The notes: generated from the letters alone by a model not told the origin. A DNA stretch of 64,000 nucleotides from an uncultured Rubritalea sp. (GCA_937923145.1 CALAJT010000024.1:67563-131562); one strand, 5' to 3'. Counted from the stretch's first letter, positions 1-9,935 are shown. Translations and numbers: made by a program.

Positions 1-634
1 TCTCAAGCGTTACGATTAAGTTACCTTCCTCTTGCTTTAAAGAAAATTTCCAATCTTCTAGGGTAGTTGGAAGCTCTTGTTTAGCAGCTTCGATAATTTT
101 AGTAGAGTCTGCATTCACTACAGGAGAGTCCGTAAGTAAAATTTCAGTTGATGCCGTGATTGTTTCAGGAGGCAAACAAATATCATCCTTACACATCTGA
201 ATTCGAATAGAAGCGCCGAGATTAAATACTGTTCCAGTAGCATCTGCTGCTGGTGTAATAGTTGTGAGAAAGTAAGCTTTCTCGCCATAAGAAAAACTGA
301 GTATCTTGTAATACCAAGCTACGTGAGGAACAGGCCATAGGATTTCTGATGCGGTGTATCCATCTGGAAGCTCAAGATCAAACTTGAGAGCTGAACCAGC
401 CGCTCCGGCATTTTTATAATAAGAGTGCCAGCCTTCAGGATGATCGATCTCTATTGCGACGTCGAACGGCTGACCAGGAGCTGCGTTTTTTACGCTGCTG
501 ATGATGGAGGCAGTAGCTTTACCATCCGAATTACCAGCGGCGAAGTTATCGGCAAAGAGTTCTTGAGCGCTCGCATTTGTTATGAGTAGGGCTAGCCCTA
601 TGAATGCTAGAAATTTAGTGATAGATGATTTCAT
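1..634 (-). CDS. DsbD/ScsB-type thiol:disulfide interchange protein, N-terminal domain (partial)
   Basis: This reading frame is open from an ATG at 634 down to base 1 and leaves the window, so it is absent from the ORF track. My translation begins MKSSITKFLAFIGLALLITNASA, a clear signal peptide. The mature part has the hallmarks of the periplasmic N-terminal domain of DsbD-like reductases: HPEGWHSYYKNAG, a proline-rich WPVPHVAWY stretch and a cysteine pair in QMCKDDICLPP. In the family this domain takes electrons from the membrane domain and passes them to periplasmic partners. The transmembrane and thioredoxin domains, if present, lie outside the window. It could alternatively be a stand-alone DsbD-N domain protein. 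Confidence 0.75.
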   Translation of the reverse strand, partial: MKSSITKFLAFIGLALLITNASAQELFADNFAAGNSDGKATASIISSVKNAAPGQPFDVAIEIDHPEGWHSYYKNAGAAGSALKFDLELPDGYTASEILWPVPHVAWYYKILSFSYGEKAYFLTTITPAADATGTVFNLGASIRIQMCKDDICLPPETITASTEILLTDSPVVNADSTKIIEAAKQELPTTLEDWKFSLKQEEGNLIVTLE

Positions 635-727
635 GGTGTGGTAGTATTTCTGTGAAGAATAATTGATTACTAGAGATAAACGTCCTCGGAGGGAAATTTA
701 TTCCATTTACTCTCGAAAAAAGCATTT

Positions 728-1600
728 CTAGCGAGGGCGGGCGATTAAAATGCCTGCATGCTTGCTGAAACTATTGAGGTATCCAGAAATGGTTTTATCT
801 ATCACTACCTTCTTGTAAGTGCTAGATGCATGCATGAATCTAGATTGTCCCTGACTGTCTTTTATGATGATACCAACATGGGAGCAGTAGCTGCCGTCTT
901 TGTGACGAGCGATGCCTATGATGTCTCCATTTCTAAGATACTTCTCAATGCCAGCTACTTGATTTTTCGGCACCATTCTCACTGTCATTGCAGTCATTTC
1001 TCTCTCACTCTGTGCCATTAGGGGGCGGAGTGATGGGTTCATTTTTAGATAGCGATAATGTCTCCAGAGCTTCGACATTTCATTGCACTTATTATTCATT
1101 ACTACTGTAGGGAATTTTCTCGTAATGTCATCGATAGTCTTACGCTTATCATTGTCTTTATACCACTCTGCTAGGAAATGAATACGGTCCATGTAGTGAC
1201 CATTACAGACTCCGTTACGGTAGCGAGTGTGCTCTATCTGAGCGAGTAGGTCGCTAGAAGTGAAGCCACTTTTCTTAGTTTCATACATTCTCGCCATTCC
1301 CATGGTGACTTCGAAAAATGTCCAGCAATCTAGACCCTTGAAGTTTACAGAAGGGGATTCAATATGGTCGTGAATCTCTAGCGTGTAGCCTTTGTAAGGA
1401 ATCCCGCGTAGTTCTAGAGCGATCTTCGCCATACGGTCACCGATGGGTAATTTACGCCAATTCTGAGCTATAGCTTTCTTATTAATAGCTTCAAACTTGG
1501 ATTTGCCAATGAAGGTGAGCGACTGCGGCAGTTTCTCTCCTGCTCGGGAAAGCTGGCTTAGGGGCATCATAGCTAAGAGTAAAAGGAATAGTATCTTCAT
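728..1600 (-). CDS. DUF1460 amidase-like exported protein (NlpC/P60-like fold)
   Basis: The 290-residue product starts with a signal peptide (MKILFLLLLAMMPLSQLSRA) and so acts outside the cytoplasm. It carries the DUF1460 signature: a cysteine in LDCWTFFE near residue 92 and a histidine in SHVGIIIKD near residue 240, followed by FMHASS. These correspond to the Cys/His pair of NlpC/P60-like peptidases. Family members are described as N-acetylmuramoyl-L-alanine amidase-like, so a role in cell-wall fragment hydrolysis is likely. It lies about 90 bases downstream of the DsbD-like gene on the same strand. The substrate cannot be read from sequence. Confidence 0.8.
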   Translation of the reverse strand: MKILFLLLLAMMPLSQLSRAGEKLPQSLTFIGKSKFEAINKKAIAQNWRKLPIGDRMAKIALELRGIPYKGYTLEIHDHIESPSVNFKGLDCWTFFEVTMGMARMYETKKSGFTSSDLLAQIEHTRYRNGVCNGHYMDRIHFLAEWYKDNDKRKTIDDITRKFPTVVMNNKCNEMSKLWRHYRYLKMNPSLRPLMAQSEREMTAMTVRMVPKNQVAGIEKYLRNGDIIGIARHKDGSYCSHVGIIIKDSQGQSRFMHASSTYKKVVIDKTISGYLNSFSKHAGILIARPR

Positions 1601-1645
1601 GGCAGTAAGCTAAGCTCTGCCAGTCAGAAATGCAAGATCAGGTGG

Positions 1646-2974
1646 CTACTCTATCACAGGTTTTCTCCATAGTCGGAACCCTAATATAATAGAAGCGACG
1701 GTGAGCCCCACAGCGAGTCCCCACCAGATGCCGACAGGACCTACATCTTGTCTATACGCAAGCCAGCACCCGAAGGGTAGTCCTATGATCCAATAGGATA
1801 TCAAACAGACTATAGCTGGTATAGTAGTGTCCTGAAGCCCTCGCAGCATACCGATGGAAGCGACCTGCTGACCATCTACTATCTGGAAGATTCCAGCTAC
1901 GATGAGAAAGCTACTAGCAAGAGCTATAACAGAGGGGGCGTCATCAATAAAGCTACTAGCTATCTGCTCGCCAAAGAGCAGAAATATAAGAGCGCTGATA
2001 CAGGAGAAGAAGAGTGTGAGCATCCAACCTGATAAGTAGGTCTGGTGAAGGTTCGCAGTGCTGCGCTGACCTACCTTTGCACCGACACGCATGGTGAGTG
2101 CGATAGCTAGACCCAGAGGCACCATGAATGCGAGACCTGCACATACCATTGCTATATTTTGAGCAGCGAGAGCTTCCTTACCAAATGAACCTATAATGAT
2201 ACCAGCCATCACAAATGCTCCTACCTCTGTCAGCATTTGTAGTCCCGATGGGATACCGATCTTGATCAGAGATTTCATTTCTACAGTATCGAGTTTCCTG
2301 AACCAACGGTAAGGCGTCCATTCAGCAAGCGAGCTGTCTTTAGCAAACCAGATGAGCATGGCGACTACGATGGCGATTCTAGAAATAAGTGTTGCCAGTC
2401 CAGCTCCTTCTAGTTTTAGTTCAGGCGCGCCGAGGTTACCAAAGATGAATATCCAGTTGAGAAGAACATTTAGAAGCACTCCGCCGATACTGATCCAGAA
2501 TGCGGACCAGACTCTATTGAGAGAATCGGCATGATTTTTAAGCCCTATCCCTAACATAGCAGGTATGAGTGAAGCCATGATGGTGAGATAGAATGTATGC
2601 GCTCGTTCTGCTACTATTGGATCTTGTTTTAGGTGATTTAATACATCGCTAGTTAGGGCTGTGATGAGGAAGAAAAGTATACCGATGATCAGTCCTAGAT
2701 ACACACCATTTCTACAAACTGATCGCGCCTGCTCTGCATCACCAGCGCCATGAGAAATAGATGTCTTTACTGAGATACAGGTAAGAATGCCGATACCAAA
2801 AACGAAGGGGACGAAGAATAAGTTATTAGCCAAAGTGAGAGCAGCTAGTTCAGTCACACCCAGCTTTGCAATCATGACGGTATCCACCATTCCCAGCAAC
2901 ATCTGCCCCATCTGCCCGATGATGAGCGGAGTGGCTAGGAAGAGGATTGTTTTGCTTTCGCGGTAGAGAGTCAT
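1646..2974 (-). CDS. MATE family multidrug/Na+ efflux transporter
   Basis: The 442-residue protein is almost entirely hydrophobic, with about twelve membrane segments in two similar halves, as in MATE exporters. The N-terminus FLATPLIIGQMGQMLLGMVDTVMIAKLG is the characteristic MATE first-helix pattern, and a related pattern recurs at the start of the second half (IGIPSGLQMLTEVGAFVMAGIIIG). It probably exports cationic toxins in exchange for Na+ or H+ at the inner membrane. Length fits the family (430-460 residues). The substrate is unknown. The next minus-strand gene (728-1600) starts 45 bases downstream, so the two may be co-transcribed. Confidence 0.9.
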   Translation of the reverse strand: MTLYRESKTILFLATPLIIGQMGQMLLGMVDTVMIAKLGVTELAALTLANNLFFVPFVFGIGILTCISVKTSISHGAGDAEQARSVCRNGVYLGLIIGILFFLITALTSDVLNHLKQDPIVAERAHTFYLTIMASLIPAMLGIGLKNHADSLNRVWSAFWISIGGVLLNVLLNWIFIFGNLGAPELKLEGAGLATLISRIAIVVAMLIWFAKDSSLAEWTPYRWFRKLDTVEMKSLIKIGIPSGLQMLTEVGAFVMAGIIIGSFGKEALAAQNIAMVCAGLAFMVPLGLAIALTMRVGAKVGQRSTANLHQTYLSGWMLTLFFSCISALIFLLFGEQIASSFIDDAPSVIALASSFLIVAGIFQIVDGQQVASIGMLRGLQDTTIPAIVCLISYWIIGLPFGCWLAYRQDVGPVGIWWGLAVGLTVASIILGFRLWRKPVIE

Positions 2975-3085
2975 GATAATAAATCAGCAGCTTTGATTTG
3001 TGCGGAAGCTAGACAGATAGATTGATTTTGGAAATGTCTAAAATCTTAATTGCCAATATTACATCGCTCACTACAATAGTAAGCA

Positions 3086-3697
3086 ATGAATGAATTAGAT
3101 CATATTTTTCAGAATAACCTCGATTGGGTGGATTCTATTAGAGCGAACGACGGTGATTTTTTTAAGAAACTAGCAGAGCAGCAAACTCCAGATTACTTAT
3201 GGATAGGTTGTTCAGATAGTAGAGTTCCAGCAAACCAACTGATGGGGCTACTCCCTGGAGATGTCTTTGTGCATCGGAATATAGCTAACATGGTAGTTCA
3301 TGCTGACTTCAATGCTCTAGCTGTGATTCAGTTCGCCGTAGAGTATCTCAAGGTGAAACACATCATCGTCTGTGGTCACTACCTCTGCGGAGGCGTCAAG
3401 TGTGCACTTTCACAAGATCGATTCGGTGTCATAGATAGCTGGCTTAGGCATATTAAAGACGTAGCCTATCTTCATAGAGATGAGTTAGATCAGCTAGAAG
3501 GTCGGGAGAAAGAGAACAGACTTTGCGAGCTCAATGCTATCCAGCAAGCTCAACACGTCTGTGAATCTCCGCCGGTGCGAGACGCCTGGGAGAGAGGGCA
3601 GGAGATCAGTGTCCATGCCTGGATCTATGGTATAGCAGATGGGAAAATCAACAAGCTACAACCACCGATCATGAGCGCCGATCAGGTTAGAAAGTAA
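3086..3697 (+). CDS. beta-class carbonic anhydrase
   Basis: This 203-residue enzyme interconverts CO2 and bicarbonate in the cytoplasm. The zinc ligands are visible: Cys42 and the Asp44-Arg46 dyad in CSDSRVPAN, then His98 and Cys101 in CGHYLCGG. HRNIAN, another family signature, lies between them. Length and motif spacing fit the bacterial beta-class. The gene stands alone, divergent from the MATE gene. Its stop codon overlaps the start of a 34-codon open frame (see 3697-3801). Confidence 0.95.
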   Translation: MNELDHIFQNNLDWVDSIRANDGDFFKKLAEQQTPDYLWIGCSDSRVPANQLMGLLPGDVFVHRNIANMVVHADFNALAVIQFAVEYLKVKHIIVCGHYLCGGVKCALSQDRFGVIDSWLRHIKDVAYLHRDELDQLEGREKENRLCELNAIQQAQHVCESPPVRDAWERGQEISVHAWIYGIADGKINKLQPPIMSADQVRK

Positions 3698-3801
3698 TGA
3701 AGGGAACATCAAAAATTCTAAGAGCTCTGACGGTAGTTTTTTCTACGATCATCATTACTCAATCCTCTGATGAAGCCTTAAAATCCATATCTCCTGTTTA
3801 A
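3697..3801 (+). CDS. possible small coupled membrane/exported peptide
   Basis: A 34-codon frame begins at an ATG whose first base is the last base of the carbonic anhydrase stop codon (TAATG arrangement), which is typical of translational coupling. The translation MKGTSKILRALTVVFSTIIITQSSDEALKSISPV has a positively charged start and one hydrophobic stretch, like a tiny membrane peptide or a signal sequence. There is no recognisable family and no independent evidence of expression. It may be chance. Confidence 0.25.
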   Translation: MKGTSKILRALTVVFSTIIITQSSDEALKSISPV

Positions 3802-3885
3802 CGCAAAAAGCTGACGTCACCATATGAAAGTTCATGAAAATCTGGGTAAGGTGGTGTCAGTCACTAGGTTCAAGCCACTATAGGT

Positions 3886-4275
3886 ATGCAATCTGAGCAG
3901 TTATTATTCATCTATGGCACATTGCGCCGAGGAGGTAGCGCACACTACATGATGGCAGATGCTAAGTATGTTAGTGCAGGAACTATCAAGGGTAGGCTGG
4001 TGCATGTGAATCAGTATCCTGGTCTCATAAGAGACTCTGAAAGTATAGTCAAAGGGGAGCTTTATTTAGTGAGTGCGGACTTAGTCGTGAACTTGGATCA
4101 ATACGAGGGATGTAACGAATTTCCTCCGCTTTATATATCTAAAAAAATAGAGGTTCTGTTAGATAGTGGAGAGAAGCTGAGTGCAGCTACCTATGTATTT
4201 CAACAACTAAAAAAGCATCACGAGGAAATAGAATGTGGCGACTGGATCGAGTGGTGTGAACGCAAAAAGTCCTAA
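3886..4275 (+). CDS. gamma-glutamylcyclotransferase-like (GGCT/AIG2) protein
   Basis: The 129-residue protein opens with LLFIYGTLRRGGSAHYMM, the substrate-binding YGTLR loop of the GGCT/YtfP fold. It continues with VKGELY and LDQYEGC, which carries the conserved glutamate. Family members form a small beta-barrel and cleave gamma-glutamyl-amino acids to 5-oxoproline, although many YtfP-like members have no proven substrate. It is monocistronic as far as can be seen, convergent with the GH109-type gene 42 bases away. Confidence 0.8.
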   Translation: MQSEQLLFIYGTLRRGGSAHYMMADAKYVSAGTIKGRLVHVNQYPGLIRDSESIVKGELYLVSADLVVNLDQYEGCNEFPPLYISKKIEVLLDSGEKLSAATYVFQQLKKHHEEIECGDWIEWCERKKS

Positions 4276-4317
4276 CGTCTTTCAACGTCAGGCTTCTAAA
4301 ATCTACTAGATAATCTG

Positions 4318-5742
4318 CTACTTTATAATAGGAAGTGGTGGAGTAGTTTTCCAGTTACCTCTAGTGAAGTCTGGGAATTCCACTGAGGCGCCATTGTCAG
4401 CGACTGATGCTTCACTGAGAGGACCTACCACTGACCATTGGATACCCTCATAGAGATTTTGGTCGAGAGGCTGTCCTAGACGAAGTGCCTCGATGACTCT
4501 GAAGTTCATGATGAAGTCCATTCCACCATGGCCGCCCATTTTTTCAGCGTCAGCTTTCATACGTGTGTAGAGTGGGTGATCGTAGGCTTGGTAGACGGCT
4601 TTAAGTTTTTCTCCCTCAGTCCATGAATGGTAGTCTGTGTGTTCCCCGTCTTTGTTAGCCATTGCAGTGAATACTGCATCTGGAAGTTCGCCTTTAGTGT
4701 AGTCGAGTGCCACTCGTGTAGGGAATCCAGCTCCAGCTCCTTTAGTTCCTTGGATCATGTTGTGACGTGAGTATGGACGTGGAGATGTCTCATCCCATTG
4801 AACCATGATAGTTTTACCCATGGTTGTCTTGATGATAGAGGTGCTAAGATCGCCACCTTTGTAATCTAGTTTATTCCACTTATGGTCCTCAGCGAAGTGT
4901 TCCTTAGCGTAAAGTGCACGTCCTCTGGGTGGAGTAGAGAATGATGTGATACGACCGAAGTTATCATCAGTACGACAGAGGTTCATATACTGAGCTACTG
5001 GACCTAGACCATGTGTTGGGTAGAGGTTACCATTTCTGTTCGCATAATGGTAAGTTCTCCATGAGCCTGTGGTATTACCATCCTTCATTTGATGTCGTAG
5101 GTCGTGAATATATGAAGCCTCGGCATGTAGTAATTCTCCGAATACTCCTTCCCTACACATATTTAAGAAGAGTAATTCATCGCGTCCGTAGTTAACATTC
5201 TCTAGCATCATGCAGTGTTTCTGAGTTTTTTCAGATACATCGACTATCTTCCAAGCTTCTTCGACTGTGATACAGAGAGGGACTTCTACACAGACGTGTG
5301 CCCCAGCTTCCATAGCATCTATAGCCATAGGTGCGTGAAGCGACCAAGGTGTTACGACGTAAACTAGATCAGGCTTGAGTTCAGTGAGCATCTTCTTGTA
5401 GATGTTTTTGTCTCCAGCATAGACTTTCACGTTAGCATGGCGTTTGGCATCGTTTTTTAGTACTTTTACTTTCGCCATTTCTGCACGATCTTGATGCAAG
5501 TCACAGATTCCAACTACTTCTGTATTTGCTATAGCTGAGAGGTGGTGATAGTGAATGCGCCCGCGAACACCACACCCGATAATGGCTATTCTGACCTTAT
5601 CTACTTTAGGAGCAATGTAACCTCCCATGTATTTAGATCCTTTCACTCTCTCACTAATTGCAGAAGCAGATGAGATAGCTGTGATCCCCGCGCCAGCAGC
5701 TGTCATTGTCTTAAGGAAGTTACGGCGATTGTTTTTTTCCAT
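4318..5742 (-). CDS. GH109-type Gfo/Idh/MocA protein (NAD-dependent alpha-N-acetylgalactosaminidase-like), Tat-exported
   Basis: The 474-residue protein starts with a twin-arginine signal (NNRRNFLKTMTAAGAG), so it is probably exported folded with its cofactor. The Rossmann loop GCGVRGRIHYHH lies at about residues 56-67, followed by EVPLCITVEEAW. The central block MLENVNYGRDELLFLNM, GELLHAEASYIHDLRHQM, GSWRTYHYANRNGNLYPTHGLGPVAQYMN is the pattern of glycoside hydrolase family 109, known from Akkermansia and Elizabethkingia. That family uses NAD+ in a redox mechanism to release alpha-linked GalNAc. No sulfatase or other glycosidase is adjacent, so the natural glycan is unknown. A related oxidoreductase of another specificity remains possible. 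Confidence 0.85.
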   Translation of the reverse strand: MEKNNRRNFLKTMTAAGAGITAISSASAISERVKGSKYMGGYIAPKVDKVRIAIIGCGVRGRIHYHHLSAIANTEVVGICDLHQDRAEMAKVKVLKNDAKRHANVKVYAGDKNIYKKMLTELKPDLVYVVTPWSLHAPMAIDAMEAGAHVCVEVPLCITVEEAWKIVDVSEKTQKHCMMLENVNYGRDELLFLNMCREGVFGELLHAEASYIHDLRHQMKDGNTTGSWRTYHYANRNGNLYPTHGLGPVAQYMNLCRTDDNFGRITSFSTPPRGRALYAKEHFAEDHKWNKLDYKGGDLSTSIIKTTMGKTIMVQWDETSPRPYSRHNMIQGTKGAGAGFPTRVALDYTKGELPDAVFTAMANKDGEHTDYHSWTEGEKLKAVYQAYDHPLYTRMKADAEKMGGHGGMDFIMNFRVIEALRLGQPLDQNLYEGIQWSVVGPLSEASVADNGASVEFPDFTRGNWKTTPPLPIIK

Positions 5743-5854
5743 CTGTCTTTATAGAGTGTTAGAGAATTGAAATTGGTTATCCTTTACTTACGATAGTTTA
5801 AGTTTAGTTCTTTCTGAAAGCAAAATATAATATTTTACGAAAATTACCAACTCT

Positions 5855-8800
5855 ATGGAACTAAATACAGTCAATATGAATTATCCAGATTTGCCAGTAA
5901 GTGCGGCAAGGGAAGAAGTATTGACTGCTATGCAGGATCACCAAGTAGTCGTGGTGGTAGGAGATACTGGCAGTGGTAAAACTACTCAGTTACCTAAAAT
6001 GGCTTTGGAATATCTCAAATCCAACATAACAAATGCTCGGAAACACAAGAAAGTAGGCTGTACGCAGCCTAGAAGAATAGCAGCTGCTAGCGTGGCAAAG
6101 CGTGTGGCAGATGAAATGCAGGTGACTCTGGGGCAGGAAGTGGGTTATCAGGTGAGGTTTGATGACGTGTCTAGTAAGGATACGATACTGAAGTTTATGA
6201 CCGATGGTATTCTGCTGGCTGAGACGCAAGGTGATGCCAGTCTAGAGGAATATGGAGTGATCATTATCGATGAAGCTCATGAGCGTAGTCTTAATATCGA
6301 TTTCTTACTAGGTTATTTGAAACGGTTGCTAAAGCACCGGAAGGATCTAAAAGTAATGATTTCATCAGCGACTCTGGATGCAGGTGGGTTCTCTGAATTT
6401 TACGATGGCGCTCCGATGATCAATGTTGAAGGGCGTACATTTCCTGTAGAAACTCTCTATCTAGCTCAGAAAGACAATGAAGATCTAGCAAGACAAGTAG
6501 CGAGAGCTGTGAAATCGACAGCTCAAGGCGGAGATCTGGGAGACGTGCTAGTCTTTCTACCTGGTGAGCGTGAAATACGTGAGTGCGCCGAGGTGTTAGA
6601 GGGGCGAAATATAGCTCAGACAGAGATTCTCCCTCTCTACGCGAGGATGGGAATGGCAGAGCAGCAGCGAGTGTTTAATACGAAGGCAGGAGTGAAGAGA
6701 GTGGTGCTCGCTACCAATGTTGCTGAGACATCACTAACAATCCCTGGTATAGTCTTTGTGGTGGATACTGGTGTGGCTCGCGTTAGCAGATGGAACCCTA
6801 GCCGACAGGTCCAGCGACTCCAGATAGAGAAGATCAGCCAAGCAAGCGCTAACCAGCGAAAAGGACGCTGTGGTCGTGTTAGTGAGGGGATATGCCTCAG
6901 ACTTTACGAGGAAGATGATTTCGATGAACGCCCTGAATTTACTGATCCAGAAATCCGTAGGAGCTCGCTGGGGGGGGTGATCTTGCGTATGAAGTCGCTT
7001 AAACTTCCTGAGATTGCAGACTTTCCATTTCTTGATCCTCCATCTAGTAAGCATATCTCAGAAGGATATCGAACACTGCGTGAAATAGGTGCTCTGGACG
7101 ATGAAGATGAACTGACAGATGCTGGCTGGAAGCTTGCTAAAATACCAGTAGAGCCAAGACTAGGTCGAATGCTGTTAGAATCTGTTAGGGTCGGTTGCTA
7201 TGAGGAGATGCTAGTCATCGTTAGTGGACTGAGTGTCATTGATCCTAGGGAGCGCCCATCAGATCGACAGCAAGAAGCAGATACTGCCCACAAGAAATGG
7301 GATGATGAAGAGTCAGATTTCACCTCGATACTCCATCTCTGGAAGGATCTAATGGGGTATAGTGACAAGAAAGGCTGGCAGCGTAATCAGCTGAGAAAAT
7401 TCTGCAAACGTAGCTACCTAAATTTCCGCAGGGTGATGGAGTGGGGAAATCTACTGAGGGAACTCAGGCAGGTGAGGATAGGTGTAGGTGCGAAAAATAA
7501 ATCGGGTGATCTCGGTGATATGCAAAGCTGGGCTAGTCATGAGCTGCTTCATAAGGCGCTTCTAATCGGGATGCCTAGACAAGTAGGTAAATTTGATAAA
7601 GAGAATAGAGCTTATAAGGGTGTGTCTGCTAAGGAGTTCGCAATTTTTCCTGGTAGTGGGATGTTCGGTCAGAAGAAGCCTGAGTGGATTCTAGCTTACG
7701 ATATGGTTGATACCTCACGTCTATGGGCTCGTAGAGTGGCTAAAATAGAGCCTCAGTGGCTAGAGGATATAGTTCCTCACCTCTGTCGCTACAGATACCA
7801 TGGAGCGAAGTGGGATAGAAAACAAGGTGCAGTCTATGCTAAAGAGGTGGTTGTTTTTGGACCGCTTAAAATAGTAGAGGGTCGCAATGTTCACTTTGGC
7901 AGAATAGATCCTGAAGCGTCGTGGAAGATATTTATCCGAGAAGGATTAATTGGTGGAGGGCTCCATTTTAAACCTAAATGTCTACGTAAGCTAGATTCTC
8001 TGAGAGACAAGGTCGCTGCCATAGAGCAAAAACTCAGGAGAGTAGGCGGTATATGGAGCGATGAAAAAATAATCGATTTCTTCGAAGAAAATCTACCTAA
8101 GAATATCTTCACTACAAAAGCATTTTTGAAATGGGAGCAGGAACAAGGTGAATCCATCATTTTAGAAATGGAGGACGTCATGTATGATGATCCCAATGAA
8201 CTACTCTGGAGTCTTAAAGGCTATCCAGACCTTGTAGTAGATGAGCTCAGTGGAGGTCAGGAATACAGTATCTACTATAGAGTAGCGCCCAATGAACCTG
8301 ATGATGGAGTAACCATAGGCGTCCACGTGGATCAGCTTATCAATATGTCTAGTGATATTATAGACTGGGGAATACCGGGCTTATTGGAAGAGCGAGTTTT
8401 CCTACTCATCAGAAGTCTACCTAAAGGACAACGTGTTGCTTGTAACCCAGCTGCAGAGCGTGCGACAGAATTCGTAGATTGGATTCAGCTAGGGCAGCGT
8501 TTCGGTAAGGGGAATCTTTATAGAATACTAGGAGACTATCTAACAGATCAGACAGGTATCACTATTGAGCCAAAGATGTTTCACGTAGAGAAACTCCCAG
8601 CCGAGTTGATCACAAAGGTTTGGGTCTGCGATGATGATGGAAACGAACTGATGATGGGACGCAACATTAGCGAAATACGTAAGAAACTAAGCGTGCTGTT
8701 AGACGAGCGCTTTGAAGCTGAATCAGGAGCTGAGTGGGAGCTCAGTGGTATGAAAGAATGGGAGTGTGATGCTCTTCCAGAATACATAGAAGTCAGAGGC

Positions 8801-9586
8801 AAAAGAGCATTCCCTGCTTTAGTGGATGAAGGTGCTACTGTTGGTATAAAAGTCTACTTAACTGCATGGGAAGCGCAGAAAAGCCATCTGGAAGGCTGCG
8901 CTAGGCTCTTCTTGTTAGAGCATACAGACCATGCTAAGTATGTATCGAAAAATCTTCCAGTCTCTACCGAACTTAAAATGTATCTTCCTCTAATCGGAGG
9001 GAAAGGAGTGAATCAGGTAGAGTTCTTAAGGTGCTCTATTCTAGGGATATTCACAAATCAGATTCCTAGAGACGCTGAGTCTTTCTCAGAAATGTCGCAT
9101 AACGGACGTGGTGAACTTTATCAATATACAGAGCAACTAGGTCAGATACTTCAGCAAGTAGTGACGATTTCACGAGAAATAGAGACCTTCATTTCAGAGA
9201 ATAAAGATGACCAGCACCTCGGTGAAATAGCAGAGGATCTCCGCGGACAGCTAGACTGGCTTCTACGCAGTGGTTTTATTCTAGAAGCAGGCTGGCAGAG
9301 CATACTTAGATACCCTACTTACTTTAAAGGCATGCAGCAGAGAATCCAGCGTCTGCGCTCATTACCCGTCATGCGAGATCTGGAGAAGATGGATAAGGTT
9401 TTAGAATTACTAATACCATGGGAAGAAGTGTTTAAACTTAGACCAGATGACGGAGATCTTATAGAATGTGGCTACCTACTAGAAGAGTGGAGGCTCGCAC
9501 AGTTTGTTCCTGAAACTGTGATTAAAGGTGCCGTCAGTATTAAAAAACTAAAACAAGCTCTAGCTACTGTAGGTGTGATGGTCTAG
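5855..9586 (+). CDS. hrpA: ATP-dependent RNA helicase HrpA (DEAH family)
   Basis: The 1243-residue protein has the full DEAH helicase set: Walker A GDTGSGKT at 36-43, DEAH at 139-142, the SSATL motif near 170, and QRKGRCGRVSEGICLRLY as motif VI near 335. Helicase-associated and OB-like regions follow, then a long C-terminal half of the DUF3418 type that defines HrpA. The length is close to Escherichia coli HrpA (about 1300). HrpA unwinds RNA on stalled or stacked ribosomes and affects mRNA processing. It ends one base before the stop codon of the convergent acylphosphatase gene, so no terminator fits between them. Confidence 0.95.
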   Translation: MELNTVNMNYPDLPVSAAREEVLTAMQDHQVVVVVGDTGSGKTTQLPKMALEYLKSNITNARKHKKVGCTQPRRIAAASVAKRVADEMQVTLGQEVGYQVRFDDVSSKDTILKFMTDGILLAETQGDASLEEYGVIIIDEAHERSLNIDFLLGYLKRLLKHRKDLKVMISSATLDAGGFSEFYDGAPMINVEGRTFPVETLYLAQKDNEDLARQVARAVKSTAQGGDLGDVLVFLPGEREIRECAEVLEGRNIAQTEILPLYARMGMAEQQRVFNTKAGVKRVVLATNVAETSLTIPGIVFVVDTGVARVSRWNPSRQVQRLQIEKISQASANQRKGRCGRVSEGICLRLYEEDDFDERPEFTDPEIRRSSLGGVILRMKSLKLPEIADFPFLDPPSSKHISEGYRTLREIGALDDEDELTDAGWKLAKIPVEPRLGRMLLESVRVGCYEEMLVIVSGLSVIDPRERPSDRQQEADTAHKKWDDEESDFTSILHLWKDLMGYSDKKGWQRNQLRKFCKRSYLNFRRVMEWGNLLRELRQVRIGVGAKNKSGDLGDMQSWASHELLHKALLIGMPRQVGKFDKENRAYKGVSAKEFAIFPGSGMFGQKKPEWILAYDMVDTSRLWARRVAKIEPQWLEDIVPHLCRYRYHGAKWDRKQGAVYAKEVVVFGPLKIVEGRNVHFGRIDPEASWKIFIREGLIGGGLHFKPKCLRKLDSLRDKVAAIEQKLRRVGGIWSDEKIIDFFEENLPKNIFTTKAFLKWEQEQGESIILEMEDVMYDDPNELLWSLKGYPDLVVDELSGGQEYSIYYRVAPNEPDDGVTIGVHVDQLINMSSDIIDWGIPGLLEERVFLLIRSLPKGQRVACNPAAERATEFVDWIQLGQRFGKGNLYRILGDYLTDQTGITIEPKMFHVEKLPAELITKVWVCDDDGNELMMGRNISEIRKKLSVLLDERFEAESGAEWELSGMKEWECDALPEYIEVRGKRAFPALVDEGATVGIKVYLTAWEAQKSHLEGCARLFLLEHTDHAKYVSKNLPVSTELKMYLPLIGGKGVNQVEFLRCSILGIFTNQIPRDAESFSEMSHNGRGELYQYTEQLGQILQQVVTISREIETFISENKDDQHLGEIAEDLRGQLDWLLRSGFILEAGWQSILRYPTYFKGMQQRIQRLRSLPVMRDLEKMDKVLELLIPWEEVFKLRPDDGDLIECGYLLEEWRLAQFVPETVIKGAVSIKKLKQALATVGVMV

Positions 9587-9868
9587 TCACTTAGTGATAG
9601 TGAACCCTTTCACATCCTCTAAGCGTGGGATTATTTCATGGCTCATAGATTTGATGTGATGAGATAGGGGAGACTCTTCGGTCAGCTCTATGATGAATTC
9701 CGCTACCTCTTCTTCTTCACCCTCTAGAACTAACTCCACAGAGCCATCAGTAAGATTTTTTACCCAACCGATGACATCAAACCCTAGGGTGATTTGTCTT
9801 GTTGCGTAGCGAAATCCAACGGCTTGGACTCGACCTTCAAAGTGGTAGCGCTTGGTGATAGTAGACAT
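9587..9868 (-). CDS. acylphosphatase
   Basis: This 93-residue enzyme hydrolyses acyl phosphates such as carbamoyl phosphate or 1,3-bisphosphoglycerate. The active-site arginine lies in the signature EGRVQAVGFRY, and the catalytic asparagine in GWVKNLTDGSVELVLEG. Both are spaced as in the family, and the size is typical. The gene is convergent with hrpA with no gap between the two stop codons. Confidence 0.93.
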   Translation of the reverse strand: MSTITKRYHFEGRVQAVGFRYATRQITLGFDVIGWVKNLTDGSVELVLEGEEEEVAEFIIELTEESPLSHHIKSMSHEIIPRLEDVKGFTITK

Positions 9869-9935
9869 AATAAATCCTGCTTGGCTAATTAAGCTAGAAC
9901 AGGATTTAATAATACTTTCTAGAAAAGTAAATCGC

